Assembly: GCA_035493835.1 (NCBI GenBank)
Contig: DATJHO010000141.1
Coordinates: forward strand, 1 to 18,149
DNA from: DASZTU01 sp035493835
Lineage (GTDB): Bacteria > Pseudomonadota > Alphaproteobacteria > Rhizobiales > Devosiaceae
Length of the DNA: 18,149 nucleotides
Direction of reading: 5' to 3'
Part shown: in pieces, positions 7,938 through 15,269 of the stretch
Layout: each line of letters opens with the position of its first letter
Numbering within the stretch: the stretch's first letter is position 1
The notes under the pieces: generated by a model
What the model saw: only the letters and a program-made list of their open reading frames with translations
Database searches by the model: none
What the model was told of the DNA's origin: nothing
Program-made: the position numbers and the translations under genes

Positions 7938-8090
7938 CGTCAACCCCTCCGCATCAGGAGCGTATGGCCCCCTTTTGATCAGCAGAAGCGTAGGAAAAGG
8001 CAGAGCGTTCCCCCTGAGCGGAAAATATGGGCAAGCTGGCCGTTTGCCCTGAACTGCTCGGCTGGTGCGCCGCCGTCGGGCGGCGGCTCG

Positions 8091-8312
8091 GTGAACATGC
8101 TCATTGTTTCAATCGCCGCCGCGGTGGGCCTTTATGTGGCGGCAATGTTCTTGCCGGTGCTGCGCGCGACGCTCGGGGTCGGCCCGGTGTCTGCCGCCGA
8201 GTGGGTGCCGCTGGCGCTTTGCGCATCCGCGATCCGGCTGGAGGTGGAAGCGGATAAGTGGCGGAGCCACCGCCAGGCTGGCGGCCGGGTGACGGTCTCG
8301 CCGCTGAAATGA
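8091..8312 (+). pseudogene. C-terminal fragment of a cation-transporting P-type ATPase (remnant)
   Basis: About 70 residues read as the end of an E1-E2 cation pump (Cation_ATPase_C region, last two transmembrane helices). The first helix is LIVSIAAAVGLYVAAMFLP, then VLRATLGVGPVSAAEW, then a second helix VPLALCASAIRLEVEADKW and a basic tail. The pattern 'N-hydrophobic-helix, hydrophobic-P-x-L, ..LG..P.S..EW.., helix, VE.(D/E)KW' is typical of these proteins. The whole pump would be about 850-900 residues. No ATPase catalytic motif (DKTGT, TGD) is found upstream in any frame, where the opposite-strand HdeA-like gene begins. Possible starts are GTG 8091 and ATG 8097, but no good ribosome-binding site is seen. 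I therefore treat it as a leftover of a deleted gene. A short membrane protein is the alternative. Confidence 0.5.
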
Positions 8313-8368
8313 TGAGCCCGCCGCCTCCAATCGCGCGCCGAGGGGGCTGGATCCTGTCGGGGTATGAA

Positions 8369-8410
8369 TTGATCGGGATCAAAGCGCCGTCTCCCGGGCG
8401 GCATTAGCTT
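8369..8410 (+). promoter_or_regulatory. FixK/Fnr-type box and possible -10 upstream of the first stress-protein gene
   Basis: Perfect palindrome TTGATCGGGATCAA at 8369-8382 matches the Fnr/FixK consensus TTGAT-N4-ATCAA at every position. A weak -10 candidate, TAGCTT, starts 22 nt after it (8405-8410). This is the same spacing as at the box near 16985 and within a base of that near 17060, and would put the box near -41.5, the class II activator position. The start codon follows at 8442. Confidence 0.78.
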
Positions 8411-8441
8411 CTCGATGGTTGCAGCGAGGAGGCAGGCGGCC

Positions 8442-9266
8442 ATGGAGATTCGTACGATCCTGGTCAATCTCGATCTCGACTTCTATTCGCCGACGTTGCT
8501 GAAGGCAGCCGTCGAGCTGGCCGATCGCTTCGATGCCCAGCTGATCGGTGTGGCTGCCGCGGCGGTGCCCGTTGAACTGTTCGCGGTCGACGGCACCGCC
8601 GTTGTCGCGGATCTCTACGATTCCGAGCGAGCCGCCATCGAGGAACAGCTCCGGGGCATGGAGATGAAGTTTCGCGATGAAGTGCCGCGACCGCGTCGTG
8701 GCACCTTCGCAACGGTGCTCGACGAGCCCAATCGCGTTCTCACCGCCGCCGCCCGCCAGGCTGACCTCGTGATCGTTGGCGCCCGCCTGGGAGAACAGGA
8801 ATGGTCGCGCTCGCGCAATGTCGACATCGGGGCGCTGTTGCTGGCGAGCGGCAGGCCGGTGCTGTTGCCGGCCGCTGACACGGCCTCGATCGGCACGGGC
8901 ACAGCGGTCGTCGGCTGGAAGGACACACGCGAGACGAGACGGGCCGTCGCCGACGCACTGCCGCTTCTCAAGCTTTCGAGCGACGTGGTGGTGGCCGCCG
9001 TCCATGAAGCCGATTGGCGCACGGAAAAGGCAATGGTCGATGAGGTCGTCGGCTGGCTGCGGCGGCACGACGTCAAGGCGCGCGGCGATATCTATCCCAG
9101 CGCGGGCGGTGCTTCCTCATCGCTCGAGCAACTTGCCATCGACCTCGAGGCCGATCTGCTGGTGGCCGGAGCCTATGGCCACGGCCGGATGCGCGAGTGG
9201 TTCTTCGGCGGGGTAACGCGGGATCTGCTGCAGGCCGCAACCATCAACCGGTTGATGTCCAATTGA
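8442..9266 (+). CDS. Tandem-domain universal stress protein (UspA family)
   Basis: A 274-residue cytoplasmic protein made of two fused Usp domains. The N-terminal half starts MEIRTILVNLDLD and ends near GRPVLLPAAD (about 1-150). The C-terminal half starts TAVVGWKDTRETRRAV (about 157) and ends with the nucleotide-binding loop GAYGHGRMREWFFGGVTRDL, which fits G-x2-G-x9-G with GVT in place of the usual G(S/T). ATP binding is plausible in the second half only. The ATG at 8442 follows GAGGAGG. An in-frame ATG at 8415 is rejected because the paralogue at 16105-16929 also starts at MEIR. The two proteins are the same length and share most motifs. The gene is preceded by a FixK/Fnr box and followed after 13 bp by the SDR gene. 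The likely role is survival under low oxygen or stationary stress. Confidence 0.93.
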   Translation: MEIRTILVNLDLDFYSPTLLKAAVELADRFDAQLIGVAAAAVPVELFAVDGTAVVADLYDSERAAIEEQLRGMEMKFRDEVPRPRRGTFATVLDEPNRVLTAAARQADLVIVGARLGEQEWSRSRNVDIGALLLASGRPVLLPAADTASIGTGTAVVGWKDTRETRRAVADALPLLKLSSDVVVAAVHEADWRTEKAMVDEVVGWLRRHDVKARGDIYPSAGGASSSLEQLAIDLEADLLVAGAYGHGRMREWFFGGVTRDLLQAATINRLMSN

Positions 9267-9279
9267 ACGGAGGTCTGTG

Positions 9280-10035
9280 ATGAGCGCACTGTTCGGCGGG
9301 AAGGTCGCGTTGGTAACCGGCGGCGCTTCCGGCATCGGGGCTGCGATCGCGAAGGAACTTGGGGCCGGCGGGGCCAAGGTGATCGTTGCGGATCGCGATC
9401 CCCAAGGGCTGGAGGCAGTCGTGGGCGAGATCGAGCGGACGGGCGGCGAGGCGCTTTCCTACGAAATCGATGTCGCTGATTACGGGGCAGTCGAGGCGCT
9501 TGTGGCGTTCGCGGAGCGGAACTGCGGCGGGCTGCACCTGGCGGTCAACAATGCCGGCATCGGCGGCCCCAGCGCGCCCACCGGAGAATATCCGCTCATG
9601 GGTTGGCGCCGGGTCATCGACGTCAATCTCAATGGCGTCTTTTATTGCCTGCGCCACGAATTGCCCGCCATGCTGCGATCCGGGGGCGGCGCCATCGTCA
9701 ACATGTCCTCGATCCTGGGGACGGTGGGCTTTGCCAATTCCCCCGCCTATGTCGCCGCCAAGCATGCGGTCGTCGGCCTGACCAAGGTGGCGGCAATGGA
9801 ATATGCCAAGCAGGGCATCCGCGTGAACGCCGTGGGCCCCGGCTTCATCGATACGCCGCTGGTGTCGAACAATCTTGATGCAGAAACGTTGAGATCCATC
9901 GCCGACCTGCACCCAATTGGGCGGTTGGGGCGATCGGAGGAGGTCTCGGCGTTGACCTGCTTCCTGCTCTCCGAGCGGGCCTCGTTCATCACCGGCAGCT
10001 ACCATCTGGTGGATGGCGGGTATGTCGCCTCCTAG
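9280..10035 (+). CDS. Short-chain dehydrogenase/reductase (SDR)
   Basis: A 251-residue classical SDR, the usual length for the family. The Rossmann glycine motif TGGASGIG is at 13-20, an acidic residue after beta-2 (VADRD, Asp38) suggests NAD rather than NADP, NNAG is at 90-93, and catalytic Ser143/144, Tyr157 and Lys161 form the Y-x3-K pair (YVAAK). The C-terminal motif is GSYHLVDGGY. The ATG at 9280 has GGAGG 6 nt upstream. A GTG directly before it (9277) would add one residue. It lies 13 bp after the universal stress protein, so the two are almost certainly one transcript, probably driven by the upstream FixK/Fnr box. The substrate cannot be told from sequence. The enzyme may serve redox balancing under low oxygen. 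Confidence 0.95.
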   Translation: MSALFGGKVALVTGGASGIGAAIAKELGAGGAKVIVADRDPQGLEAVVGEIERTGGEALSYEIDVADYGAVEALVAFAERNCGGLHLAVNNAGIGGPSAPTGEYPLMGWRRVIDVNLNGVFYCLRHELPAMLRSGGGAIVNMSSILGTVGFANSPAYVAAKHAVVGLTKVAAMEYAKQGIRVNAVGPGFIDTPLVSNNLDAETLRSIADLHPIGRLGRSEEVSALTCFLLSERASFITGSYHLVDGGYVAS

Positions 10036-10047
10036 AAAGGGTTTTTA

Positions 10048-10070
10048 GGAAAAGTGGCCACCGCTTTTCC
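10048..10070. repeat. Intergenic palindrome (Hyphomicrobiales-type)
   Basis: GGAAAAGTGG (10048-10057), loop CCA, then CCGCTTTTCC (10061-10070). This is a 10-bp stem with a single G-T wobble, 12 bp after the SDR stop. Sequences of the form GGAAAAGTGG..CC..CTTTTCC are, as I recall, frequent between genes in Rhizobiales genomes. It may also act as an mRNA-stabilising or terminating hairpin, though no long T-run follows. Confidence 0.6.
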
Positions 10071-10109
10071 GGTTCGGGAGCGCCACACACACTTGCACAG
10101 GAGTTGGCC

Positions 10110-10547
10110 ATGAGCGGACATGAAAGCTTCGATCACGCGATCCAGGAAGCCAACATCTGGCTGAAAAAAGTGGACGAGCGCTTGCATTTCGAGGATCGGC
10201 GCCACGCCTATTCCAGCCTGCGCGCCACGCTGCATGCGTTGAGGGACAGGCTGCCCCCCGAGAGCGCCGTCCACCTCTCGGCTCAACTGCCGATGATCAT
10301 CCGGGGGCTCTATTTCGAAGGCTGGCACCCTTCAGGCAAGCCCACGGCCGAGAGAACCCTTGAGGAGTTTTGTGCGCGCATCGAACAGGAACTGCCGCCG
10401 AAATTCCACATGGACGGCAAGACCGTCGCGGAGGGCGTGTTCGACGTCATATGGACCGAGCTCGATGAGGGCGAAGTGGCCAAGGTGATCGATCAACTGC
10501 CCGTCCCGCTCAGGAGCCTTTGGCCTGCCATCGCCCGCCGCGCCTGA
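10110..10547 (+). CDS. DUF2267 family protein
   Basis: A 145-residue soluble protein of the DUF2267 family, function unknown. Visible family features are the N-terminal helix FDHAIQEANIWLKKVDERL, then RRHAYSSLRATLHALRDRLPPESAVHLSAQLPMIIRGLYFEGW, and a C-terminal half with FCARIEQEL and VFDVIWTELDEGEVAKVIDQLPVPLRSLWP. The GLYFEGW and 'LP..LR.LWP' motifs are typical. The ATG at 10110 has AGGAG 7 nt upstream, and a TTG two codons earlier (10104) is less likely. It is 74 bp after the SDR gene, with the palindrome between. DUF2267 genes are often found with universal stress, BON and ADH genes in stress clusters, as here. Confidence 0.88.
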   Translation: MSGHESFDHAIQEANIWLKKVDERLHFEDRRHAYSSLRATLHALRDRLPPESAVHLSAQLPMIIRGLYFEGWHPSGKPTAERTLEEFCARIEQELPPKFHMDGKTVAEGVFDVIWTELDEGEVAKVIDQLPVPLRSLWPAIARRA

Positions 10548-10858
10548 GCGCCACCAGAGGCGGCAGCATGAAGCCGGCCAGCGAACCGGGGGCCTGGACG
10601 AAGTCGCAGCCGCACCGCCCATTCTTGTGCTGGCGGGCAGCGACTTGCAGGGCGTGGGCTTGGGCACAGGTTCGTCTGGGAGCCGACGCTCCGTGCCGGG
10701 CCGATATGGATCGCCGGCTCCGATGGCCTCGACAAGGGGCGGGCGCGAGATCGAAGAGGCCTGCTTCCCGTGATCGCCGTGCCGAGTTTGCTTCAGGTCA
10801 AGATAGAGGCCGGCCGGAACGGCTACTCTGGGCCTCAACAACAGGGCGAGGCATTCCG
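10548..10858. other. 311-bp gap with no recognised gene
   Basis: This lies between the DUF2267 and BON genes. Several frames are open because of the high GC content, but none has a ribosome-binding site plus a recognisable protein. I see no FixK/Fnr box here and no clear terminator. It may hold the BON promoter or an eroded gene. Confidence 0.5.
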
Positions 10859-11512
10859 ATGAACATCGACCACAAGCTGCAGAAGGCAGTTATCGAAGCG
10901 CTGGACTACGATCCCGACATTGATTGCGGCCATATCGGGGTCACCGTGCGAGACCAGATCGTGACGCTGACGGGTCACGTTTCGAGCAATGCTGAAAAAC
11001 GCGCCGCCGAGATCGTCGCGGGGCGGGTGGACGGCGTGCGCGCCGTGATCGACGACGTGCTGGTCGAGCTGCCCGGACGCAGCCGGACGGCGGACGAGGT
11101 CATTGCCGAAAATTGCTACGAGCGGCTGGCGGAGGAGCGATCCGTCCCCTATGAGCGCGTCCATGTCAGCGTGTGCGACGGTATCGTCACGGTGCACGGC
11201 GATGTAGACAACGACTACCAGCGGGAAGCCGCCAAAGCCGCCATCGCCGACCTTGACGGTGTCCGCAGCCTCATCGACGAACTAGCGATCAAGCCGCCCG
11301 TGAACGCCGAGGCGGTGCGAGCCAGAATCCGGCAGATGCTGGCGCCGATTTCGGCCATCAATGCGAACCGCATCGAGGTGAAGACCGAGGGCTCGCACGT
11401 AACCTTGCACGGCACCGTGAATTCCTGGCACGAGCGGGGTCTGGCCGAAAGCGCGGTATGGTCGGTGCCGGGCGTGACCGGGCTGAGCGATCTGATCGTC
11501 GTGGACGCCTGA
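10859..11512 (+). CDS. Protein with three BON domains
   Basis: A 217-residue protein made almost only of BON domains, at about residues 3-70, 77-145 and 147-217. Each has the alpha-beta pattern with a conserved glycine turn: VRDQIVTLTGHVSSNAEKRAA, then VCDGIVTVHGDVDNDYQREAA, then TEGSHVTLHGTVNSWHERGLA, and each ends in a 'GV..(L/V)...' strand (GVRAVIDDV, GVRSLIDEL, GVTGLSDLI). BON domains in OsmY-type proteins are exported and bind lipid or membranes. This protein has no signal peptide, so it should be cytoplasmic. The ATG at 10859 has GAGG about 8 nt upstream and matches the beginning of the first domain. It converges on the alcohol dehydrogenase with only 5 bp between stops. It is probably part of the stress locus, but its promoter is not identified. 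Confidence 0.9.
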   Translation: MNIDHKLQKAVIEALDYDPDIDCGHIGVTVRDQIVTLTGHVSSNAEKRAAEIVAGRVDGVRAVIDDVLVELPGRSRTADEVIAENCYERLAEERSVPYERVHVSVCDGIVTVHGDVDNDYQREAAKAAIADLDGVRSLIDELAIKPPVNAEAVRARIRQMLAPISAINANRIEVKTEGSHVTLHGTVNSWHERGLAESAVWSVPGVTGLSDLIVVDA

Positions 11513-11517
11513 GCCCG

Positions 11518-12501
11518 TCAGGGCAGCAGCACCGCCGCCCCCTGGAAGCGGCCGGCCCTGAGATCGTCCAGGGCCTGGTTGGCCTGCGCGAGGGGATAGG
11601 TCTTGGTGGTCGTCCTGATGCCCGCCGCAAGGGCGACCCCCAGGAATTCTCGGGCATCATTTCGGGTCAGGTTGGCCACTGAGACGACCTGCCGCTCCTC
11701 CCACAAAAGGTCATAAGGAAATTGCGGGATGTCGCTCATGTGGATGCCGCCGCAAACCACCCTTCCGCCCTTGCGCACTGCCTTCAGCGCCCGCGGCACC
11801 AGCGCGCCCACCGGAGCGAAGATGATCGCCGCGTCGAGCGGGACGGGGGGCAGGTCCTCGGAGGCGCCCGCCCAGACAGCGCCGAGCGACAGCGCCATGC
11901 CCTGTGCCGCAGCATCGCCGGCCCGGGTGAATGCATAGACCTCTTGCCCCTGCCAGCGGCAAACCTGCGCCAGAATGTGTGCCGCCGCGCCGAAGCCGTA
12001 GAGGCCAATTCGCCTGCCATCCCCGGCCATCCTGAGGGAGCGCCAGCCGATGAGACCGGCACACATCAAGGGCGCAGTCGCCACCGGATCCGTGAACCCC
12101 GCCAGCGGGAAGGCGAACGCGGCATCGGCCACCACCTGCGTCGCAAAGCCGCCATCGCGAGTGAAGCCTGTAAACAGTGGTGCATCGCAGAGGTTTTCCC
12201 GGCCCGTAAGGCAGTAGGGGCAGACGCCGCAGGTGTGACCCAGCCATGGCACGCCGACCCGCGTTCCCAGGGCGGGGGAGACAACGCCCGCCCCGAGCTC
12301 ATCGACGATGCCGACGATCTCGTGACCGGGTATGATGGGCAGCTTCGGGTTGGGTAACTCGCCATCCACCACGTGCAGGTCCGTCCGGCAGACGGCGCAG
12401 GCCTCGACACGCACCCGGATCTGGCCGCGCCCCGGAGCGGGATCTGGACGCTCCTCCTCCACCAGCGCTGTGTGCAAACCGCGGAGGACCATGGCCTTCA
12501 T
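11518..12501 (-). CDS. Zinc-dependent alcohol dehydrogenase (MDR family)
   Basis: A 327-residue medium-chain dehydrogenase/reductase, somewhat shorter than the usual 340-350. Catalytic zinc ligands are Cys38 (AVCRTDLH), His60-Glu61 (PGHEIVG) and probably Cys147. The structural zinc site is complete, with Cys91, 94, 97 and 105 in CGVCPYCLTGRENLC. The nucleotide-binding segment reads IGLYGFGAAAHILAQ, that is G-x-G-x-x-A instead of the common G-x-G-x-x-G. AdhP-like enzymes interconvert alcohols and aldehydes with NAD(H), and in low oxygen would regenerate NAD+. AAGGAG lies 9 nt before the ATG. The gene is 22 bp downstream of the hybrid kinase gene and probably the last gene of the fixK-hfixL transcript, an unusual place for a metabolic enzyme. 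Physiological substrate unknown. Confidence 0.93.
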   Translation of the reverse strand: MKAMVLRGLHTALVEEERPDPAPGRGQIRVRVEACAVCRTDLHVVDGELPNPKLPIIPGHEIVGIVDELGAGVVSPALGTRVGVPWLGHTCGVCPYCLTGRENLCDAPLFTGFTRDGGFATQVVADAAFAFPLAGFTDPVATAPLMCAGLIGWRSLRMAGDGRRIGLYGFGAAAHILAQVCRWQGQEVYAFTRAGDAAAQGMALSLGAVWAGASEDLPPVPLDAAIIFAPVGALVPRALKAVRKGGRVVCGGIHMSDIPQFPYDLLWEERQVVSVANLTRNDAREFLGVALAAGIRTTTKTYPLAQANQALDDLRAGRFQGAAVLLP

Positions 12502-12523
12502 GGTCGCTTACTCCTTTTGCCGG

Positions 12524-14437
12524 TCAGGTTGGCTTGGCATCGAGCAGTTCCCTGAGCCGCACGGCGAGTTCGACGGCGGTATAGGGCTTGCGCAGCCAAC
12601 TGGCGGAGGCCAACTCGCGGCCAACGACGACGGGCTCGGCGTATCCGGAGGTGAACAGCACCTTGATCCCGGGCCTCAAGGTCCGCACGAGCCTGGCCAA
12701 TTCGTCGCCCGTCATGCCGCCCGGCATAACCATGTCGGTGAACAGCAGGGCAAGGTCATGGTTCGCGTCGAGCCTTGCCAAGGCCTCGGCCCCGGTCGCC
12801 GCCTCGATTACCTTGTAGCCGGCGGCCGTGAGCCGGGCCACGGCGACGCGCCGCACCCGTGGATCGTCCTCGACAACGAGGATGGTTTCGTGGCCGCCCG
12901 GCGGGGAGGGCGGAATGTTCCCGGCCGCTGCAATTGCTGCACCCAATGCGACCCGCGCCGCGGGTAGGAAAAGGCCGACCGTCGTGCCGCGCCCGACGTC
13001 GCTATAGAGCTGCACGTGGCCGCCCGACTGTTTGACGAAGCCGTAGACCATGCTGAGCCCCAGGCCTGTTCCTTGCCCGGTCGGCTTCGTGGTGAAGAAC
13101 GGCTCGAAAGCGCGCTGCTTCACCTCTGCCGACATGCCTTCGCCGGTATCGGTGACCGAGATGAGTACATAGTCGCCCGGTCTCACCTCCGGATACATCT
13201 GCGCATAATCGATGTCGATCTGGGCGCGGGTTACCTCGATGGTCACACGCCCGCCGCCGGGCATGGCGTCGCGCGCGTTCAACACCAGATTGAGCATGGC
13301 GCTCTGCAATTGCGAGGTATCCACTTCGGCGAAATTGGAGGCACCGCTGACGATGGTACGGAAATCGACCGCCTCGCCAAGCGAACGACGCAGCAGCTCG
13401 GAGAAGCCGGAGACGGCGACGCCAATATCGGTCAGCTTGGGATTGAGCGGCTGGCGCCGGCCGAATGCGAGCAGCTGGCCAGTGAGCTTGGCGCCATCCT
13501 CGGCCGCCGCTTGCGCTTCCGCGAGCAGTTGGCGCTGCCGCTCCTCGGTCAGCCGCATCTCGAGCATCTCAAGATTGCCGGTGATCACCGTCAGCAGATT
13601 GTTGAAATCGTGAGCGAGCCCCCCGGTAAGTTGGCCCACGGCCTCCATCTTCTGCGCCTGCCGCAGTTCGGCCTCCATCCCGTGCCGGCTGGTCAGATCG
13701 CGGATGAACCCGGTGAAGATACGCCGGCCCTCGACCATGGCCTCGCCCACCGACAGTTCCATCGGAAAGGTCGTGCCATCCTTGCGCCGTCCGGTAACGA
13801 CCCGGCCATAGCCGATGATGCGGCGTTCGCCGGTGGCGAGATATCTCGCGAGATAGTCATCATGGGCCTCGCGGTGGGGCGAGGGCATCAGGATCTTGAC
13901 ATTTTCGCCCTCGAGCTCGGCCTCTCGGTAGCCGAAAAGCCGTTCGGCGGCCGCACTGAAGGAAGCTATCGAGCCGTGCTCGTCAATAACCACCATGGCT
14001 TCGGGAACGGTATCGAGGATCGAGCGCAGATGGGCTTCGCGCGCCGCAAGGTGCCGCTCCGCATTCTTGAGCTCGCTGATGTCGTTGTTGGTTTGTACAA
14101 TTACTTCGCTCGAGGCGTTCGGGAGCCGTGGGGAAATGAGGCGGCTGGCAATGTGGATGAGGTGGCCGTCCCTGTGATGATGGATGAGGTCTCCCGTCCA
14201 GGCTCCATGCGCGCGAATTTTGAATCGGATTTCCTCAACCGGCACGGGGAAAATCGTGCAGAGAAGCTCATGCACCACCCGGCCAATCGCTTCCTCCCGT
14301 GTCCAACCATAGAGCTGCTCCGAGCCGCCGCTCCAACGCGAGATCACACCGTCGAAGCCATGCACGATGATGTTTGCACTGTCCAAGACCCTTACGATCT
14401 CATCGAGCACCCTGGCACTGCTATCGATGTCATTCAT
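12524..14437 (-). CDS. hfixL: Soluble hybrid heme-PAS histidine kinase, hFixL-like oxygen sensor
   Basis: A 637-residue protein from the ATG at 14437 (a GTG at 14449 would add four residues). It has no transmembrane segment. Domains: PAS-A (about 13-120), PAS-B (about 135-250), HisKA with His276 in GGLAHDFNNLLT, ATPase (N-box LNLVLNARDAM, DTGEGM, GTGLGLSMVYG) and a C-terminal receiver (about 517-633) with Asp568 in FTDMVMPGG and Lys617 (RKPY). PAS-B is strikingly FixL-like: VKILMPSPHREAHDDYLARY, then IIGYGRVVTGRRKDGTTFPM. His192 corresponds to the proximal heme ligand (His200 of Bradyrhizobium FixL). Arg212, 20 residues on, corresponds to its O2-responsive Arg220. The protein should therefore bind heme and be active as a kinase when O2 is low. 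It starts 18 bp after the fixK-like gene, same strand. No fixJ is present. Its target is probably the divergent OmpR-type regulator. Confidence 0.9.
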   Translation of the reverse strand: MNDIDSSARVLDEIVRVLDSANIIVHGFDGVISRWSGGSEQLYGWTREEAIGRVVHELLCTIFPVPVEEIRFKIRAHGAWTGDLIHHHRDGHLIHIASRLISPRLPNASSEVIVQTNNDISELKNAERHLAAREAHLRSILDTVPEAMVVIDEHGSIASFSAAAERLFGYREAELEGENVKILMPSPHREAHDDYLARYLATGERRIIGYGRVVTGRRKDGTTFPMELSVGEAMVEGRRIFTGFIRDLTSRHGMEAELRQAQKMEAVGQLTGGLAHDFNNLLTVITGNLEMLEMRLTEERQRQLLAEAQAAAEDGAKLTGQLLAFGRRQPLNPKLTDIGVAVSGFSELLRRSLGEAVDFRTIVSGASNFAEVDTSQLQSAMLNLVLNARDAMPGGGRVTIEVTRAQIDIDYAQMYPEVRPGDYVLISVTDTGEGMSAEVKQRAFEPFFTTKPTGQGTGLGLSMVYGFVKQSGGHVQLYSDVGRGTTVGLFLPAARVALGAAIAAAGNIPPSPPGGHETILVVEDDPRVRRVAVARLTAAGYKVIEAATGAEALARLDANHDLALLFTDMVMPGGMTGDELARLVRTLRPGIKVLFTSGYAEPVVVGRELASASWLRKPYTAVELAVRLRELLDAKPT

Positions 14438-14455
14438 GGTGGGCCTCACCCATCC

Positions 14456-15205
14456 CTAGCTCGCCCAGGCGATTTCGACATCATCACGGTCATCCTCCTG
14501 GTCGTCGACCGCGAGCAGGGCCAGCGCCGTGGGCCGCAATATTGTAACTTCGTGCCGGGCTGCCGTCGCGATATAGCCGCGCTTGGCCAGCCGGGTGAAA
14601 ACCCGGGATACCGTCTCGATCGTAAGGCCAAGATAGTCGGCCATGTCCAGGCGCGTCATCGGAAGTTCGACGGCTATGCAAGGCGACTGCGAACTCCGCC
14701 CCATCCGCCTCACGAGCGACAGCAGGAAACTCGCAACGCGCTCCTCGGCATTTTTCCGGGCCAGCAGTACCACCTGTTCCTGCGCCGCCGACATCTCCCT
14801 GGAAAGGTGCGCCACCAATTGCGATCGCAGGGAGTGGGAATGTTCGACTTCGGCCTCGAAGCGGCGGCGGGGAAGGCGCCGCGCCTTGGAGGGCACGAGG
14901 GCCTCCACCGTGCCCGGATAGCGATCGGGCGAACCCGCTCCGACTATATCGCCGGGAAAAAGAAATCCCGTGATCACGCGGCGCCCATCGCTCAGGACCC
15001 GCACCGTGCGAAAGGCACCCGCGACGATTTCGAACACTTGGCTGGCGTCGTCGCTTTGCCAGAACAACGCCTGGCCCTGCTCGATACACTCGGTCGCCTG
15101 GGGGCCAAAGAGGTCGCGGAGCGTTGTCGGGAGCGGGTGGGAACCGCCAGGGCCGGTGGTCACGCGCAAATCATTCCTGAGGGTCAAGTTCGACTGGATG
15201 TGCAT
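14456..15205 (-). CDS. fixK: Crp/Fnr-family regulator, FixK-like
   Basis: A 249-residue Crp/Fnr-type activator. The cyclic-nucleotide-binding-like beta-roll spans about 35-130 (GQALFWQSDDASQVFEIVAGAFRTVRVLSDGRR region), the dimer helix about 130-160, and the winged helix about 165-230. The recognition helix in MADYLGLTIETVSRVFTRLAKRG has E197-x-x-S200-R201, the signature that reads TTGAT half-sites. The N-terminal cysteine cluster of true Fnr is absent (single Cys40 in the first half), so it should not carry a 4Fe-4S sensor, as in FixK. The ATG at 15205 has AGGAG 8 nt upstream and is preferred over an ATG at 15280, which would add 25 residues without family support. First gene of a likely fixK-hfixL-adh transcript, divergent from the OmpR-type regulator. 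Likely targets are the three matching boxes in this window. Confidence 0.85.
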   Translation of the reverse strand: MHIQSNLTLRNDLRVTTGPGGSHPLPTTLRDLFGPQATECIEQGQALFWQSDDASQVFEIVAGAFRTVRVLSDGRRVITGFLFPGDIVGAGSPDRYPGTVEALVPSKARRLPRRRFEAEVEHSHSLRSQLVAHLSREMSAAQEQVVLLARKNAEERVASFLLSLVRRMGRSSQSPCIAVELPMTRLDMADYLGLTIETVSRVFTRLAKRGYIATAARHEVTILRPTALALLAVDDQEDDRDDVEIAWAS

Positions 15206-15269
15206 CGCCGCCGCTCCTGCTGGCAATTTGTTGCTACCAGCGAGTAGACCGGGGCCGCGTAACGTCCGA

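Noticed and set aside
12524..14437. Classical FixL (partner of FixJ)
   Set aside because: No transmembrane helices, an HDFNNLL-type kinase core, a C-terminal receiver and no LuxR-type fixJ nearby. The hybrid hFixL type fits better.
13016..15247. 743-codon open frame on the plus strand
   Set aside because: It is antisense to the hybrid kinase and FixK-like genes. Its translation has no domain signature, while the opposite strand has complete, well-known domains.
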